Source of the DNA: Rugamonas rubra
GTDB taxonomy: Bacteria > Pseudomonadota > Gammaproteobacteria > Burkholderiales > Burkholderiaceae_D
Assembly: GCF_900114705.1 (NCBI RefSeq)
Contig: NZ_FOTW01000019.1
Span: 107,509-171,508 of the forward strand
Length of the DNA: 64,000 bases
Reading direction: 5' to 3'
Shown: in pieces, positions 16,599 through 27,060 of the stretch
How positions within the stretch are numbered: position 1 is the stretch's first letter
How the letters are laid out: every line of letters starts with the position of its first letter
Made by a program: the position numbers and the translations under genes
The notes under the pieces: generated by a model
What the model was told of the DNA's origin: nothing
What the model saw: only the letters and a program-made list of their open reading frames with translations
Databases searched by the model: none

Positions 16599-17747
16599 AT
16601 GAACTCCGTAAAAACCATCCTCACCCTGGGCGCCTTGGCGGCCGCCATGCTGGCCGCCGGCGCGGTCCGCGCCGAGGACACCTTCATCAACCCCGAGTGG
16701 GCCAACAGCGCCTGGTACATCGGCGCCGGCGTCGGCCAGTCGCGCGCCAGCATCGACCAGGAGCGCCTGGCGCGCAGCCTGGCCGCGCACGGCGCCACCG
16801 TCACCTCGTTCAGCACCGACGAGCGCGACACCGGCTACAAGCTGCTGCTCGGCCGCCAGTTGAACCGCTACCTGGCGGTGGAGGGCGGCTACTTCGACCA
16901 CGGCAAGTTCAGCTTCCATTCGACCACCAGCGGCGGCGGCGTGCTCGACGGCGAGGCCAGCTTCCGTGGCATGAACCTCGACCTGCTCGGCCAGCTGCCG
17001 CTGTCCGAGCGCTGGTCGCTGCTGGGCCGGGCCGGCATGCAGTACGCCCGCAGCAGCACGCGCTTCGGCGGCAACCGCCTGCTGGCGGTGAGCGATCCCG
17101 AGTCGAGCGAGCGCAAGCTCGGCGCCAAGCTCGGCGTCGGCCTCGAGTACAGGTTCAGCGAGGCGCTGGCGCTGCGCGGCGAGGCCGAGCGCCACCGCGT
17201 CAACGACGCGGTCGGCAACCGCGGCGACGTCGACCTGTATTCGCTCAGCCTGGTCTACAAGCTGGGCCGGCCGAGCAGCGCGGCGCCGCGCGCCTATGTG
17301 GCGGAGGCGGCGCCGGCCGCTCCGGCGCCCGTGCCGGTGCCGCTGGTGGTGGCGCCGCAAGTGGCCGCCGCGCCGGCGCCGACCGCCGAGAAGGTCACCC
17401 TGGCCGCCGACGCGCTGTTCGACTTCGACCGCGCCGTCGTCAAACCGGACGGCAAGGCGGCGCTCGACGCGCTGCTGGCCAAGCAGCAGGGCGTCACCGT
17501 CGAGGTGATGGTCAGCGTCGGCCACACCGACTCGGTCGGCGCCGCCGAGTACAACCAGCGCCTGTCGCAGCGCCGCGCCGAGGCGGTCAAGGCCTACCTG
17601 GTGTCGACCGGGCTGGACCCGGCGCGCATCTACACCGAGGGCAAGGGCGAGACGCAGCCGGCGGCCGACAACCGCAGCGCCGCCGGCCGCGCGCAGAACC
17701 GCCGCGTCACCGTCGAAGTGGTCGGCACGCGCAGCGTCGCCAAGTAG
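16599..17747 (+). CDS. OmpA family outer-membrane protein
   Basis: Protein of 382 residues. After a signal peptide (cut near VRAEDTF) comes an eight-stranded OmpA-like barrel (about 35-225, alternating aromatic strands such as WYIGAGVGQSRA and YKLLLGRQLNRYLAVEGGYF), an Ala/Pro-rich linker, and the peptidoglycan-binding OmpA_C domain (ALFDFDRAVVKPDGKAALD, VGHTDSVGAAEYNQRLSQRRA, EGKGETQP, NRRVTVEVVG). The conserved Asp and Arg that bind diaminopimelate are present. It sits 23 bases behind the ice-binding lipoprotein gene, suggesting that both contribute to one surface structure; that is inference. Confidence 0.9.
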   Translation: MNSVKTILTLGALAAAMLAAGAVRAEDTFINPEWANSAWYIGAGVGQSRASIDQERLARSLAAHGATVTSFSTDERDTGYKLLLGRQLNRYLAVEGGYFDHGKFSFHSTTSGGGVLDGEASFRGMNLDLLGQLPLSERWSLLGRAGMQYARSSTRFGGNRLLAVSDPESSERKLGAKLGVGLEYRFSEALALRGEAERHRVNDAVGNRGDVDLYSLSLVYKLGRPSSAAPRAYVAEAAPAAPAPVPVPLVVAPQVAAAPAPTAEKVTLAADALFDFDRAVVKPDGKAALDALLAKQQGVTVEVMVSVGHTDSVGAAEYNQRLSQRRAEAVKAYLVSTGLDPARIYTEGKGETQPAADNRSAAGRAQNRRVTVEVVGTRSVAK

Positions 17748-17787
17748 TTCCCGCCGCCGCGTCGGTTCCGCCGCGGCGGCGGCCGGC

Positions 17788-20151
<2,364 letters not shown>

Positions 20152-20340
20152 AGGGTCGACCTCCGTGAGCGGAATGCATGGTTGTACGAATGATATTGCC
20201 GGGCCGGGGGCGCCCGTCGCCGGGCTGGGCCGTTCGATTGGATGGTACCCGCAAACGCCGGCGCTGTCACCGGCCGGCGCCGCGCGGCGCGCCGTTGTGG
20301 CGCCGGCTGTGGTTTCGCCGTCGCCGGCGCCGTCGGCGGC

Positions 20341-21258
20341 CTACTGGAAGGCGGCCATCAGGTCGATGAAGTCGGTCAGGCTGCGGCCGAAGTGGCGCTT
20401 CCAGATCTGGTTGGGCGCCGAGTCGGGCCGGCGCCGGCCGTCGTCGAAGAACCGCTGGGCGGCCTTTTGCAGGTCCTTGTCGTCCTTGCGGAAGCCCCAG
20501 CCGATCAGGTCGGTGGGGCCGACCGGGAAGGCCACGCTGGCGTGCTTGAGCTGGTGGGCGCCGGCCCAGAGGGCGATGTCGGCGTCGATCAGGATGAAGT
20601 CGACGGCGCCGGCGTCGACGGCGGTGAACAGCGCCGGCGACAGCAGATACTCGATCCGCGCCGGGTTGGCGGCGAAGGCGCCGCGGTTCTGCTGCTCGAC
20701 CCAGTTCAGCGCCGCCGTGTCGCGGTTGACGCCGGCCAGCTTGCCGGCCAGGTCGGCCACGCCCTTGACCTGCGCCGCCTTGCGGCGCGCCACGATGGCC
20801 ATCAGCCGGCTGGGGAACAGGATGACGAAGTCGAGCTTCTTCAGGCGCCATTCGTTCTGCACCAGGTTGGCCGGGTAGAGGTCGCACTTGCCCGAGGCCA
20901 GCGCCTGCGGCGTGTAGCTGGCCTCGCGCACGGTGCGGCCGTCCTGGTTGAAGAACTGCTCGTCCCAGTAGAGCCGCTCGAACCTCGGCTTGACCTGGCG
21001 GCCGAGGGTGTTGGCGAAGGCGCCGGTCAGCTCGGCGACGGTGCCGCTGGCCTTGCAGTTGTGCCGGCAGCCGGCCGGCTCGAACACGGCCGAGGCGGGA
21101 TGGTCCGAGGCGATGCAGACGCGCAGCTCGCCGCTGCGGCGGATCTCGGCCAGCGAGCGGGCCTGCGCCGTCGCCGCCAGCAGCAGCGCCAGCAGCAGCG
21201 CCAATCTCGGCGGCCATGCCCGGCCGGCGCCGGCGCCGGCCGGGCGGCGCGCGCTCAC
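20341..21258 (-). CDS. Family 3 solute-binding protein, coupled to a diguanylate cyclase
   Basis: Periplasmic protein of 305 residues. The GTG at 21258 overlaps the stop of the upstream cyclase gene as GTGA, and places a signal peptide (LALLLALLLAATAQA) at the N-terminus. The mature part has the SBP_bac_3 pattern: LAEIRRSGELRVCIASDHPASAVFE, an internal Cys pair, GVADLAGKLAGVNRDTAALNWVEQ, VDFILIDADIALWA and KDDKDLQKAAQRFFDD. No transporter genes are adjacent. Coupling to the cyclase suggests it presents a ligand to that protein's periplasmic sensor domain; this is inference. Amino acids or similar small polar solutes are the usual ligands. Confidence 0.82.
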   Translation of the reverse strand: MSARRPAGAGAGRAWPPRLALLLALLLAATAQARSLAEIRRSGELRVCIASDHPASAVFEPAGCRHNCKASGTVAELTGAFANTLGRQVKPRFERLYWDEQFFNQDGRTVREASYTPQALASGKCDLYPANLVQNEWRLKKLDFVILFPSRLMAIVARRKAAQVKGVADLAGKLAGVNRDTAALNWVEQQNRGAFAANPARIEYLLSPALFTAVDAGAVDFILIDADIALWAGAHQLKHASVAFPVGPTDLIGWGFRKDDKDLQKAAQRFFDDGRRRPDSAPNQIWKRHFGRSLTDFIDLMAAFQ

Positions 21259-23162
21259 GCCGGCACCCGGCCGGCCGGCTGCGCCGGGCCGGCCGCGCCG
21301 GCCGGGGCTGCCGATGCGGCGGCCGCCACGGCCTTCTCGGCGGCCTTCTCGGCGCCGTCCGGGCCGCCCTCCAGCTCGACGCGGTCGCGTCCGCCCGCCT
21401 TGCTGCGGTACAGCGCGCGGTCGGCGCGGGCGATCATCTGCGCCAGCGTGTCGCCCGGCGCCACGCTGGTCACGCCGAAGCTGCAGGTCTTGCCGCCGCC
21501 GACGCGGAAGAGGTGGCCGGCGATCTGCTCGCGCAGCTTCCCGGCCAGCAGGGCGGCGCCGTCCAGTTCGGTGTCGCGGCACACCAGCAGGAACTCCTCG
21601 CCGCCCCAGCGGCCGACCACGTCGAGCGCCCGCGTGCCCGTGGCCAGCAGGTCGGCCATCTCGGCCAGCACGATGTCGCCGGCCTGGTGGCCGAAGGTGT
21701 CGTTGACGCGCTTGAAGTGGTCGACGTCGAGCAGCACCAGGGCGAACGGGGTGCCGCAGCGCTGGTAGCGCTTGATCTCGTCGTCGAGCACCTGGTCCAG
21801 CCGCAGGCGGTTGCACAGGCCGGTCAGGCGGTCGGTGATCGACAGGCGGTCGAGTTCGCGGTTCTTCTCCTGCAGCTGCTCGCCGAACGCCTGCTGCGCC
21901 AGCAACGCCTGCTGCAGCTGGCCGGTGCGCTCCTGCACCTTGCGCTCGAGCGACTGGTTCAGCTCCTGGGTCTGGGCGTCCTGGGTGGTGAGCAGCTGGT
22001 TCTGGTTCTCGATCAGGGCGATCTTGTCGTGGATCGCCGCCTGCAGGCGGGCGAAGCTGTGGGCCAGCCGGCCCAGCTCGTCGTGGCGGTCGAGGCCGTC
22101 GAGCTTGGGCATCCGGCCGCTCGGCGTGGCGGCGTCGACCTCGCCGGCGTGGTAGCGCGCCAGCTGCTCGGCCTTCAACGTCAGTGTCAGGATCGGCCCG
22201 GTCAGGCGGCCGGCGAAGTAGATCGCGCAGCAGACGCCGAACAGCAGGGCCAGCAGGCCGAGCGCGGCCGACAGCGCGACCAGCCGCAGCACGGAGGCGC
22301 GGATGTCGTCGCGCGAGGCGACGCCGACGATGGCGAAGGGCGTGCCGTCGAGGTGCTGGCGGCGGAACACGATCGAGCCGTAGCGCTCGGGGATGTCGCT
22401 CCAGCTGCGCCAGGCGGCGCTGGCCTGGCGGAAGTCGCCGCGCTCGCTGCCGCCCAGGTCGGGCTGGGCCGGCAGCACCACCTTGCCCGACAGGTCGCTG
22501 GCGGCGATCGAGATGAAGCCGCTGTGGCCGATGCGGATCTGGCCGAAGAGTTTTTGCTGGATCTGCGCGAAGTCGAGCAGCAGCACCACGCTGGCGCCGG
22601 GCAGCGGCCGGCCGTCCTTGAACACCGGGCGCTTGAGCAGCAGCACCTGCTGCGACGGGCCGGCGCGCAGGCGGCGCAGGTCGAGCACGCTGGCGCCGCG
22701 CGCCGGCAGGCGGGCGATCAGCGCCAGCCCGGCGGCCACGCCGTTGCCGTCGCGGCTGAACTCGAAGCGCTGGTCGTCGCTGTAGAGCACCTGCTGGTCC
22801 TGGATCAGGAACACCTGGCTCAGCCACGGCTCCTGGGCGCGGATCTTGCCGAAGAAGTTGTGCAGGTTGGGCACGAAGATGCCGGCCACCTCGGGGTCGC
22901 CGAACATGGCGTCGACCAGCGGATGGACGGCCCACTGGTCGAGCGCGCTCTCGCGCACCTCGATGAAGTTGCCCAGCAGGGCGGCGCTCTGGCCCAGGCT
23001 CTGCGCCAGTTGCGCGTCCGACTCCTGGCGCAGGCTGCTGGCGCCCAGCAGCGCCATCACGCACGTCAGCAGGCACACCACGGCGACGACGATGGCGCCG
23101 GTCATGGCGATCAGTCTGGCGCGGATGGAGTGCTTCAGGATGTGGCGGATGGCAACAATCAT
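21255..23162 (-). CDS. Diguanylate cyclase with periplasmic Cache-like sensor
   Basis: Protein of 635 residues: TM1 (16-40), a periplasmic domain of about 250 residues with double-Cache character (FVPNLHNFFGKIRAQEPWLSQVFLIQDQQVLYS), TM2 (294-316), HAMP (317-370), a coiled coil (370-440) and GGDEF (441-600). The active site reads GGEEF (520-524), and RALD five residues upstream forms a product-inhibition site, so it should make c-di-GMP. An Ala/Pro-rich tail ends it. ATG 23162 was chosen because it puts TM1 near the N-terminus; an ATG at 23240 is also in frame. The next gene, a solute-binding protein, overlaps by four bases. Confidence 0.9.
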   Translation of the reverse strand: MIVAIRHILKHSIRARLIAMTGAIVVAVVCLLTCVMALLGASSLRQESDAQLAQSLGQSAALLGNFIEVRESALDQWAVHPLVDAMFGDPEVAGIFVPNLHNFFGKIRAQEPWLSQVFLIQDQQVLYSDDQRFEFSRDGNGVAAGLALIARLPARGASVLDLRRLRAGPSQQVLLLKRPVFKDGRPLPGASVVLLLDFAQIQQKLFGQIRIGHSGFISIAASDLSGKVVLPAQPDLGGSERGDFRQASAAWRSWSDIPERYGSIVFRRQHLDGTPFAIVGVASRDDIRASVLRLVALSAALGLLALLFGVCCAIYFAGRLTGPILTLTLKAEQLARYHAGEVDAATPSGRMPKLDGLDRHDELGRLAHSFARLQAAIHDKIALIENQNQLLTTQDAQTQELNQSLERKVQERTGQLQQALLAQQAFGEQLQEKNRELDRLSITDRLTGLCNRLRLDQVLDDEIKRYQRCGTPFALVLLDVDHFKRVNDTFGHQAGDIVLAEMADLLATGTRALDVVGRWGGEEFLLVCRDTELDGAALLAGKLREQIAGHLFRVGGGKTCSFGVTSVAPGDTLAQMIARADRALYRSKAGGRDRVELEGGPDGAEKAAEKAVAAAASAAPAGAAGPAQPAGRVPA

Positions 23163-23522
23163 CGTGTGCGGAGTCGGTTGAAACGCCTGCGGGCTTGGGG
23201 CGGGCGGATGTTGTGTATTGGGTAATGATGGTACCGACATTGTCCGGCGCGGTCCAGCGCTGCGCCACCGCCCGGTCGGTCTGACGACCTTGGCAATTGA
23301 TTTGCCAAAATTACAGGCTATTTTACCCCACGCAAGGATCGGTGCCGAGATGAAAGTAATGCATGCACTTCTGCGGCGCCCCGGGGGGAGACGGAAAAAC
23401 GCGCCGGGCGGTGGGCCGGGCGCGTTGCGCCGGCATGGCCGGCGGGCTGGTTCGGGGGACGGGCGCGCCAGCGCGGCCGCGCGGCGCGTTGCCGGCCCGG
23501 GCCGCTGGCCCGGGCCGGCCGC

Positions 23523-24200
23523 TCAACCCAGCAGCTTGAGCAGGGCGGCGGCGGCCGCCTCCGACGAGGCCGGGTTCTGCCCGGTGACCAGCAGGCCGTC
23601 GGTCTGCACGTAGGACTGCCAGTCGGCCGCCTTCGAGTAGACCCCGCCCTTTTCCTTGAGCATGTCCTCGACCAGGAAGGGCACCACGGCGCTCAGGCCG
23701 ACGGCGTCCTCCTCGCTGTTGGTGAAGCCGGTGACGCGCTTGCCGCGCACCAGCGGCGTGCCGTCGGCCGCCTTGGCGTGGCGCAGCACGCCGGGCGCGT
23801 GGCACACCGCCGCCACCGGCTTGCCGGCGGCCAGCATCGCCTCGATCAGGGCGATGCTGGCGCGGTCCTCGGCCAGGTCCCACAGCGGGCCGTGGCCGCC
23901 CGGGTAGAACACGGCGTCGAAGTCGGCCGCCGCGACGTCGGCCAGCTTGCCGGTGGAGGCCAGCGCGGCCTGCGCGGCCGGGTCGGCCTTGAAGCGGGCG
24001 GTGGCGGCGGTCTGCGACTCGGGCGCGTCGCTCTTCGGATCGAGCGGCGGCTGGCCGCCCAGCGGCGACACCAGCGTCAGCTTGGCGCCGGCGTCCTGCA
24101 GCGTGTAGTAGGGCGCGGCGAACTCCTCCAGCCAGAAGCCGGTTTTGTGGCCGGTGTCGCCCAGTTGGTCGTGCGAGGTGAGTACCATCAAGATGTTCAT
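23523..24200 (-). CDS. DJ-1/PfpI-like class I glutamine amidotransferase fold, Hsp31-type
   Basis: Protein of 225 residues. The nucleophile elbow AAVCHAPGVL carries the reactive Cys, YPGGHGPLWDL supplies the partner Glu/His region, and NEL-free loops such as GFTNSEEDAVGL match the Hsp31/YDR533C branch, which includes glutathione-independent glyoxalases converting methylglyoxal to lactate. It follows yqhD on the same strand, 82 bases away, and likely shares its promoter and operator. Together with YqhD and the NemR-like regulator this suggests defence against reactive aldehydes. The specific activity is inferred. Confidence 0.87.
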   Translation of the reverse strand: MNILMVLTSHDQLGDTGHKTGFWLEEFAAPYYTLQDAGAKLTLVSPLGGQPPLDPKSDAPESQTAATARFKADPAAQAALASTGKLADVAAADFDAVFYPGGHGPLWDLAEDRASIALIEAMLAAGKPVAAVCHAPGVLRHAKAADGTPLVRGKRVTGFTNSEEDAVGLSAVVPFLVEDMLKEKGGVYSKAADWQSYVQTDGLLVTGQNPASSEAAAAALLKLLG

Positions 24201-24282
24201 GTCGATTCCTGTCGTGTGCGTGCGGCGCGGGCGCCGCTGGAGTGGCGGCCGCCGTGGCGCCCGCCATTGAAGGTGCTGCGGC

Positions 24283-25446
24283 CTACAGCGCCGCCTCGAG
24301 GATGACGCGGCTGCGCGCCAGGTCGATGTCGCGGTGCTCGCCCAGGCTGGTCATGCCGTGCTCGGCCAGCTGGGCCAGCACCGCCTCGACCGCCTCCTGG
24401 CCCAGCTGGTAGCCGGACAGGCGGGTGGCGATGCCGACGCTCTCGAAGAAGCCGCGGGTGGCGGCGATGGCGGCGTCGACGCGCTCGTCCTCGCTGCCGC
24501 TGTCCTTGGCTATGCCCCAGACGCGCTCACCGTATTGCAACAGCTTGGCGCGTTTCGTGTCGCGCTGCACGTTGAGCAGCGCCGGCAGCACGATGGCCAG
24601 GGTGCGCGCGTGGTCGATGTCGTACAGCGCCGTCAGCTCGTGGCCGATCATGTGGGTGGCCCAGTCCTGCGGCACGCCGGCGCCGATCAGGCCGTTCAGG
24701 GCCAGCGTCGCCGTCCACATCAGGTTGGCGCGGGTGTCGTAGTCGTCCGGCGCGGCCAGCGCCTGCGGGGCGATCTCGACCAAGGTCTGCAGCAGGCCCT
24801 CGGCGAAGCGGTCCTGCGCCAGCGCCTGCACCGGATAGGTCAGGTACTGCTCGACGGTGTGGACGAAGGCGTCGACCAGGCCGTTGGCGATCTGCTTGGC
24901 CGGCAGGGTGAAGGTCTTGCTCGGGTCGAGCACGGAGAACTTGGGGAACAGCAGCGCGCTGCGGAAGGGCAGCTTGGCGTGCGTCGCCTTCAGCGTGACG
25001 ACGGCGCCGTTGTTCATTTCCGAGCCGGTGGCCGGCAGCGTCAGCACGGCGCCGAAGGGCAGCGCCTGCTTGACCTTGGCGCCGCCGCTCTGGGCGATCT
25101 CCCACGGCTCGCCGTCGTACAGCGCGGCGGCGGCGACGAATTTGGTGCCGTCGATGACCGAGCCGCCGCCGACGGCCAGCAGGAAGTCGAGCTTCTCGGC
25201 GCGCACCTTGGCCACGGCGCCCATCAGCGTCTCGTAGCTGGGGTTCGGCTCGATGCCGCCGAACTCCTGCACCACACGGCCGCCCAGCGCGGCGCGCACC
25301 TCGGCCAGGGTGCCGGTCTTCTCGGCGCTGGCGCCGCCGAACAGGATCAGCACGCGGGCCGTTTCCGGCACCAGCTTGGCCAGCTTGGCCACGGTGTTGG
25401 CGCCGAAGACGATCTTGGTGGGGTTGTGGAATTCAAAATTCTGCAT
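24283..25446 (-). CDS. yqhD: NADPH-dependent aldehyde reductase YqhD
   Basis: Iron-type alcohol dehydrogenase fold, 387 residues, the same length as E. coli YqhD and visibly similar end to end: MQNFEFHNPTKIVFG, EFGGIEPNPSYETLM, LAVGGGSVIDGTKF, LTLPATGSEMNNGAV, ANGLVDAFVHTVEQY, LIGAGVPQDWATHMIGHELTALYDIDHA and KRAKLLQYGERVW. The metal ligands are the Asp of VDAFVH and the three His of VHTVEQ, THMIGHE and DIDHA. It reduces a wide range of aldehydes using NADPH. The ribosome site AGGAG precedes the ATG. A TAGAC-N5-GTCTA palindrome lies 16 bases before the start codon, matching one before the regulator gene. Confidence 0.95.
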   Translation of the reverse strand: MQNFEFHNPTKIVFGANTVAKLAKLVPETARVLILFGGASAEKTGTLAEVRAALGGRVVQEFGGIEPNPSYETLMGAVAKVRAEKLDFLLAVGGGSVIDGTKFVAAAALYDGEPWEIAQSGGAKVKQALPFGAVLTLPATGSEMNNGAVVTLKATHAKLPFRSALLFPKFSVLDPSKTFTLPAKQIANGLVDAFVHTVEQYLTYPVQALAQDRFAEGLLQTLVEIAPQALAAPDDYDTRANLMWTATLALNGLIGAGVPQDWATHMIGHELTALYDIDHARTLAIVLPALLNVQRDTKRAKLLQYGERVWGIAKDSGSEDERVDAAIAATRGFFESVGIATRLSGYQLGQEAVEAVLAQLAEHGMTSLGEHRDIDLARSRVILEAAL

Positions 25447-25461
25447 GTTGCGCTCCTAAAT

Positions 25462-25476
25462 TAGACTGGTCGTCTA
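25462..25476. promoter_or_regulatory. Operator TAGAC-N5-GTCTA before yqhD
   Basis: A 15-base palindrome with perfect 5-base arms sits 16 bases upstream of the yqhD ATG. The same arms occur at 26210-26224 before the TetR-family gene, so both promoters should answer to that regulator. Confidence 0.72.
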
Positions 25477-25581
25477 GTGTGCGGGTGGAAGAAACGCGCT
25501 GGCGACGGGCCGGCGCGGCAGTTCGGTGCTTCGGTTTGCTGCTGTCTTGCGTGTTTCGGTTGCCGCTGTTCGTTGCCGCTG

Positions 25582-26199
25582 TCAGTTGGCCGCCGTGGCC
25601 GGCAGCCGCAGGATCGCCAGCGTGGCCCGCAAGGCGCCGTCCAGCGCGCTCGGCTCGCGCCGCAGCTTGGTCAGCATGGCCGCGCCCAGCCAAAGTTGGT
25701 ACAGGGTCAGCGCGGTGTGCGCCGGTTCGGCGATGTCGCGCAGCGAGCCGTCGGCCAGCGCCTGTTCGATGCACACGGCGAGCCGGGCGACGATCTGGTT
25801 GGTGCCGCGCAGCAGGGCCACGCGCATCGCCTCGGACATGTCGGCCACTTCGCTGCTCAGCTTGACCACCAGGCAGCGGCAGTCGTTGCAGCTTTCCTGC
25901 TCCGGCCCGGTCCAGCTGCGCCAGTAGGCCATCAAGCGCTCGGCCGAGTTCAGGCCGGGCTGGCCCAGCAGCACCTCCATGTGGGCCAGGTACTCGGCCA
26001 TGTAGTTTTCCAGCAGCGCCTCGCCGAACAGCTCCTTCGACTTGAAGTAGTGGTAGAAGGAGCCCTTGGGCACGCCGGCCGTCGTCAGGATCTCGTTCAG
26101 GCCCACGCCGGCAAAGCCCTTGCCGGTGATGATGGACTTGCCCGTGTCGAGGATGTGCTGGCGGACGTCGTGGTGTTCAGTGTTCATGGATTGCATCAT
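25582..26199 (-). CDS. TetR family regulator, NemR-like
   Basis: Regulator of 205 residues closely resembling E. coli NemR: HHDVRQHILDTGKSIITGKGFAGVGLNEILTTAGVPKGSFYHYFKSKELFGEALLE forms the HTH and start of the ligand domain. The segment CNDCRCLVVKLSSEVADMSEAMR aligns with NemR SGCLTVKLSAEV, placing Cys109 at the electrophile- and hypochlorite-sensing Cys106; Cys104 and Cys107 add two thiols. The open frame starts at 26199; ATG 26187 matches the NemR N-terminus better. A TAGAC-N5-GTCTA site lies upstream and again before yqhD. It is predicted to repress itself and yqhD and to release DNA when its Cys are modified. Confidence 0.9.
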   Translation of the reverse strand: MMQSMNTEHHDVRQHILDTGKSIITGKGFAGVGLNEILTTAGVPKGSFYHYFKSKELFGEALLENYMAEYLAHMEVLLGQPGLNSAERLMAYWRSWTGPEQESCNDCRCLVVKLSSEVADMSEAMRVALLRGTNQIVARLAVCIEQALADGSLRDIAEPAHTALTLYQLWLGAAMLTKLRREPSALDGALRATLAILRLPATAAN

Positions 26200-26209
26200 A
26201 CAGCAAAAA

Positions 26210-26224
26210 TAGACCAGTCGTCTA
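26210..26224. promoter_or_regulatory. Operator TAGAC-N5-GTCTA before the NemR-like gene
   Basis: Perfect 5-base arms identical to the yqhD operator (25462-25476), located 11 bases before the regulator start codon; consistent with autoregulation. Confidence 0.72.
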
Positions 26225-26323
26225 GTTGGCGATGCGATGGGATAACGGGACCGTAAGCAGGATCAAATTGTCCGGACTTAGGCCTTGGTAAGATGGGGAT
26301 TGTGTATGTCGCTGGCCCAGAAA

Positions 26324-26350
26324 AAAGTAAAGGCGAGGAGACCTCGCCTT
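26324..26350 (-). terminator. Leftward rho-independent terminator with no obvious gene
   Basis: A 9-bp perfect stem (aaggcgagg / cctcgcctt, 26330-26338 and 26342-26350) with a 3-base loop is followed leftward by tttacttttttc. No minus-strand gene precedes it closely, so it may be what remains of an older arrangement. Confidence 0.65.
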
Positions 26351-26642
26351 GTACCTTGCTTGTTGCTGACCCTGTGCAGCGCAGGGGGAGAGGTCTCACA
26401 CGACATAAATTCCGTGGCATCGATGGTGTTCCGCCGCTAGCTATGGTCCCCCGGGACAGCTAGTTTTGCGCTCTTCATCGACAATGATAGCGTCTCTGAT
26501 TGTGGTTGCCGAATTTGTTTGCATGCTTTTGACGAATCTGCTCGTATGGAAGTATGCCGGCCAGCGCCGCCGCCACGGCCAGTGTTGCGGCCGATATTCC
26601 ATGCGACGTTGGGGGCCGGACAGTAAAACTGAGGATTGAGCC

Positions 26643-27044
26643 ATGGCGCAAGGAATATTGACGGGGCACAGCATCAAGATGGCCCTATTGCCAGCCGATC
26701 ACACTTACGTCACCAGTAGTGCGGGCCATGTTTGGCCTTGCTTTGGCCGCAGCGGCGGTGGCGCGCAGATTTGCAGCGGGGTTGGAAATGTAGATAGAGC
26801 GGATTGTTTATCCAACCCGGAGTGCCGCGCCGGGATCGTCTATGGCGTGACAGGAGTATGCCATCAGACCGCCAATAGGATACTTTACCCTTCTGGCCAA
26901 ACGGTCTCTGCGGCGCGCGGGTATCGGTGGTCGATTTTCACCTACGGAACCTATGGGACGGATTCTGTAACCCTTGTAAATTACTCCCCGACGCACCATC
27001 CCTGGCCGGAGCTCGTCGCGTGCTTCGGGCACTCCCACCCATGA
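26643..27044 (+). CDS. Cys-rich hypothetical protein, accessory
   Basis: Protein of 133 residues that I do not recognise by function. It has seven Cys and a conserved-looking core: ADHTYVTSSAGHVWPCFGR, CSGVGNVDRADCLSNPEC, then AGIVYGVTGVCHQTANRILYPSG and YRWSIFTYGTYG. The GVCHQxANRIL block, with an earlier His, could be a Cys-His catalytic site of a papain-like fold, but this is a guess. No signal peptide is present. Composition is lower in GC than flanking genes. The next gene begins 16 bases later, suggesting a functional pair such as effector and partner; nothing in the sequence proves that. Confidence 0.68.
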   Translation: MAQGILTGHSIKMALLPADHTYVTSSAGHVWPCFGRSGGGAQICSGVGNVDRADCLSNPECRAGIVYGVTGVCHQTANRILYPSGQTVSAARGYRWSIFTYGTYGTDSVTLVNYSPTHHPWPELVACFGHSHP

Positions 27045-27060
27045 AGTTGGAGTATATTAA

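Larger units (their letters stand above)
26200..26642. other. Intergenic region, 443 bases
   Basis: Contains the NemR-like operator at its left end and a leftward hairpin terminator at 26330. Composition falls below the genome average from about 26400 onward, marking entry into the two-gene accessory block. No gene is supported. Confidence 0.55.
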
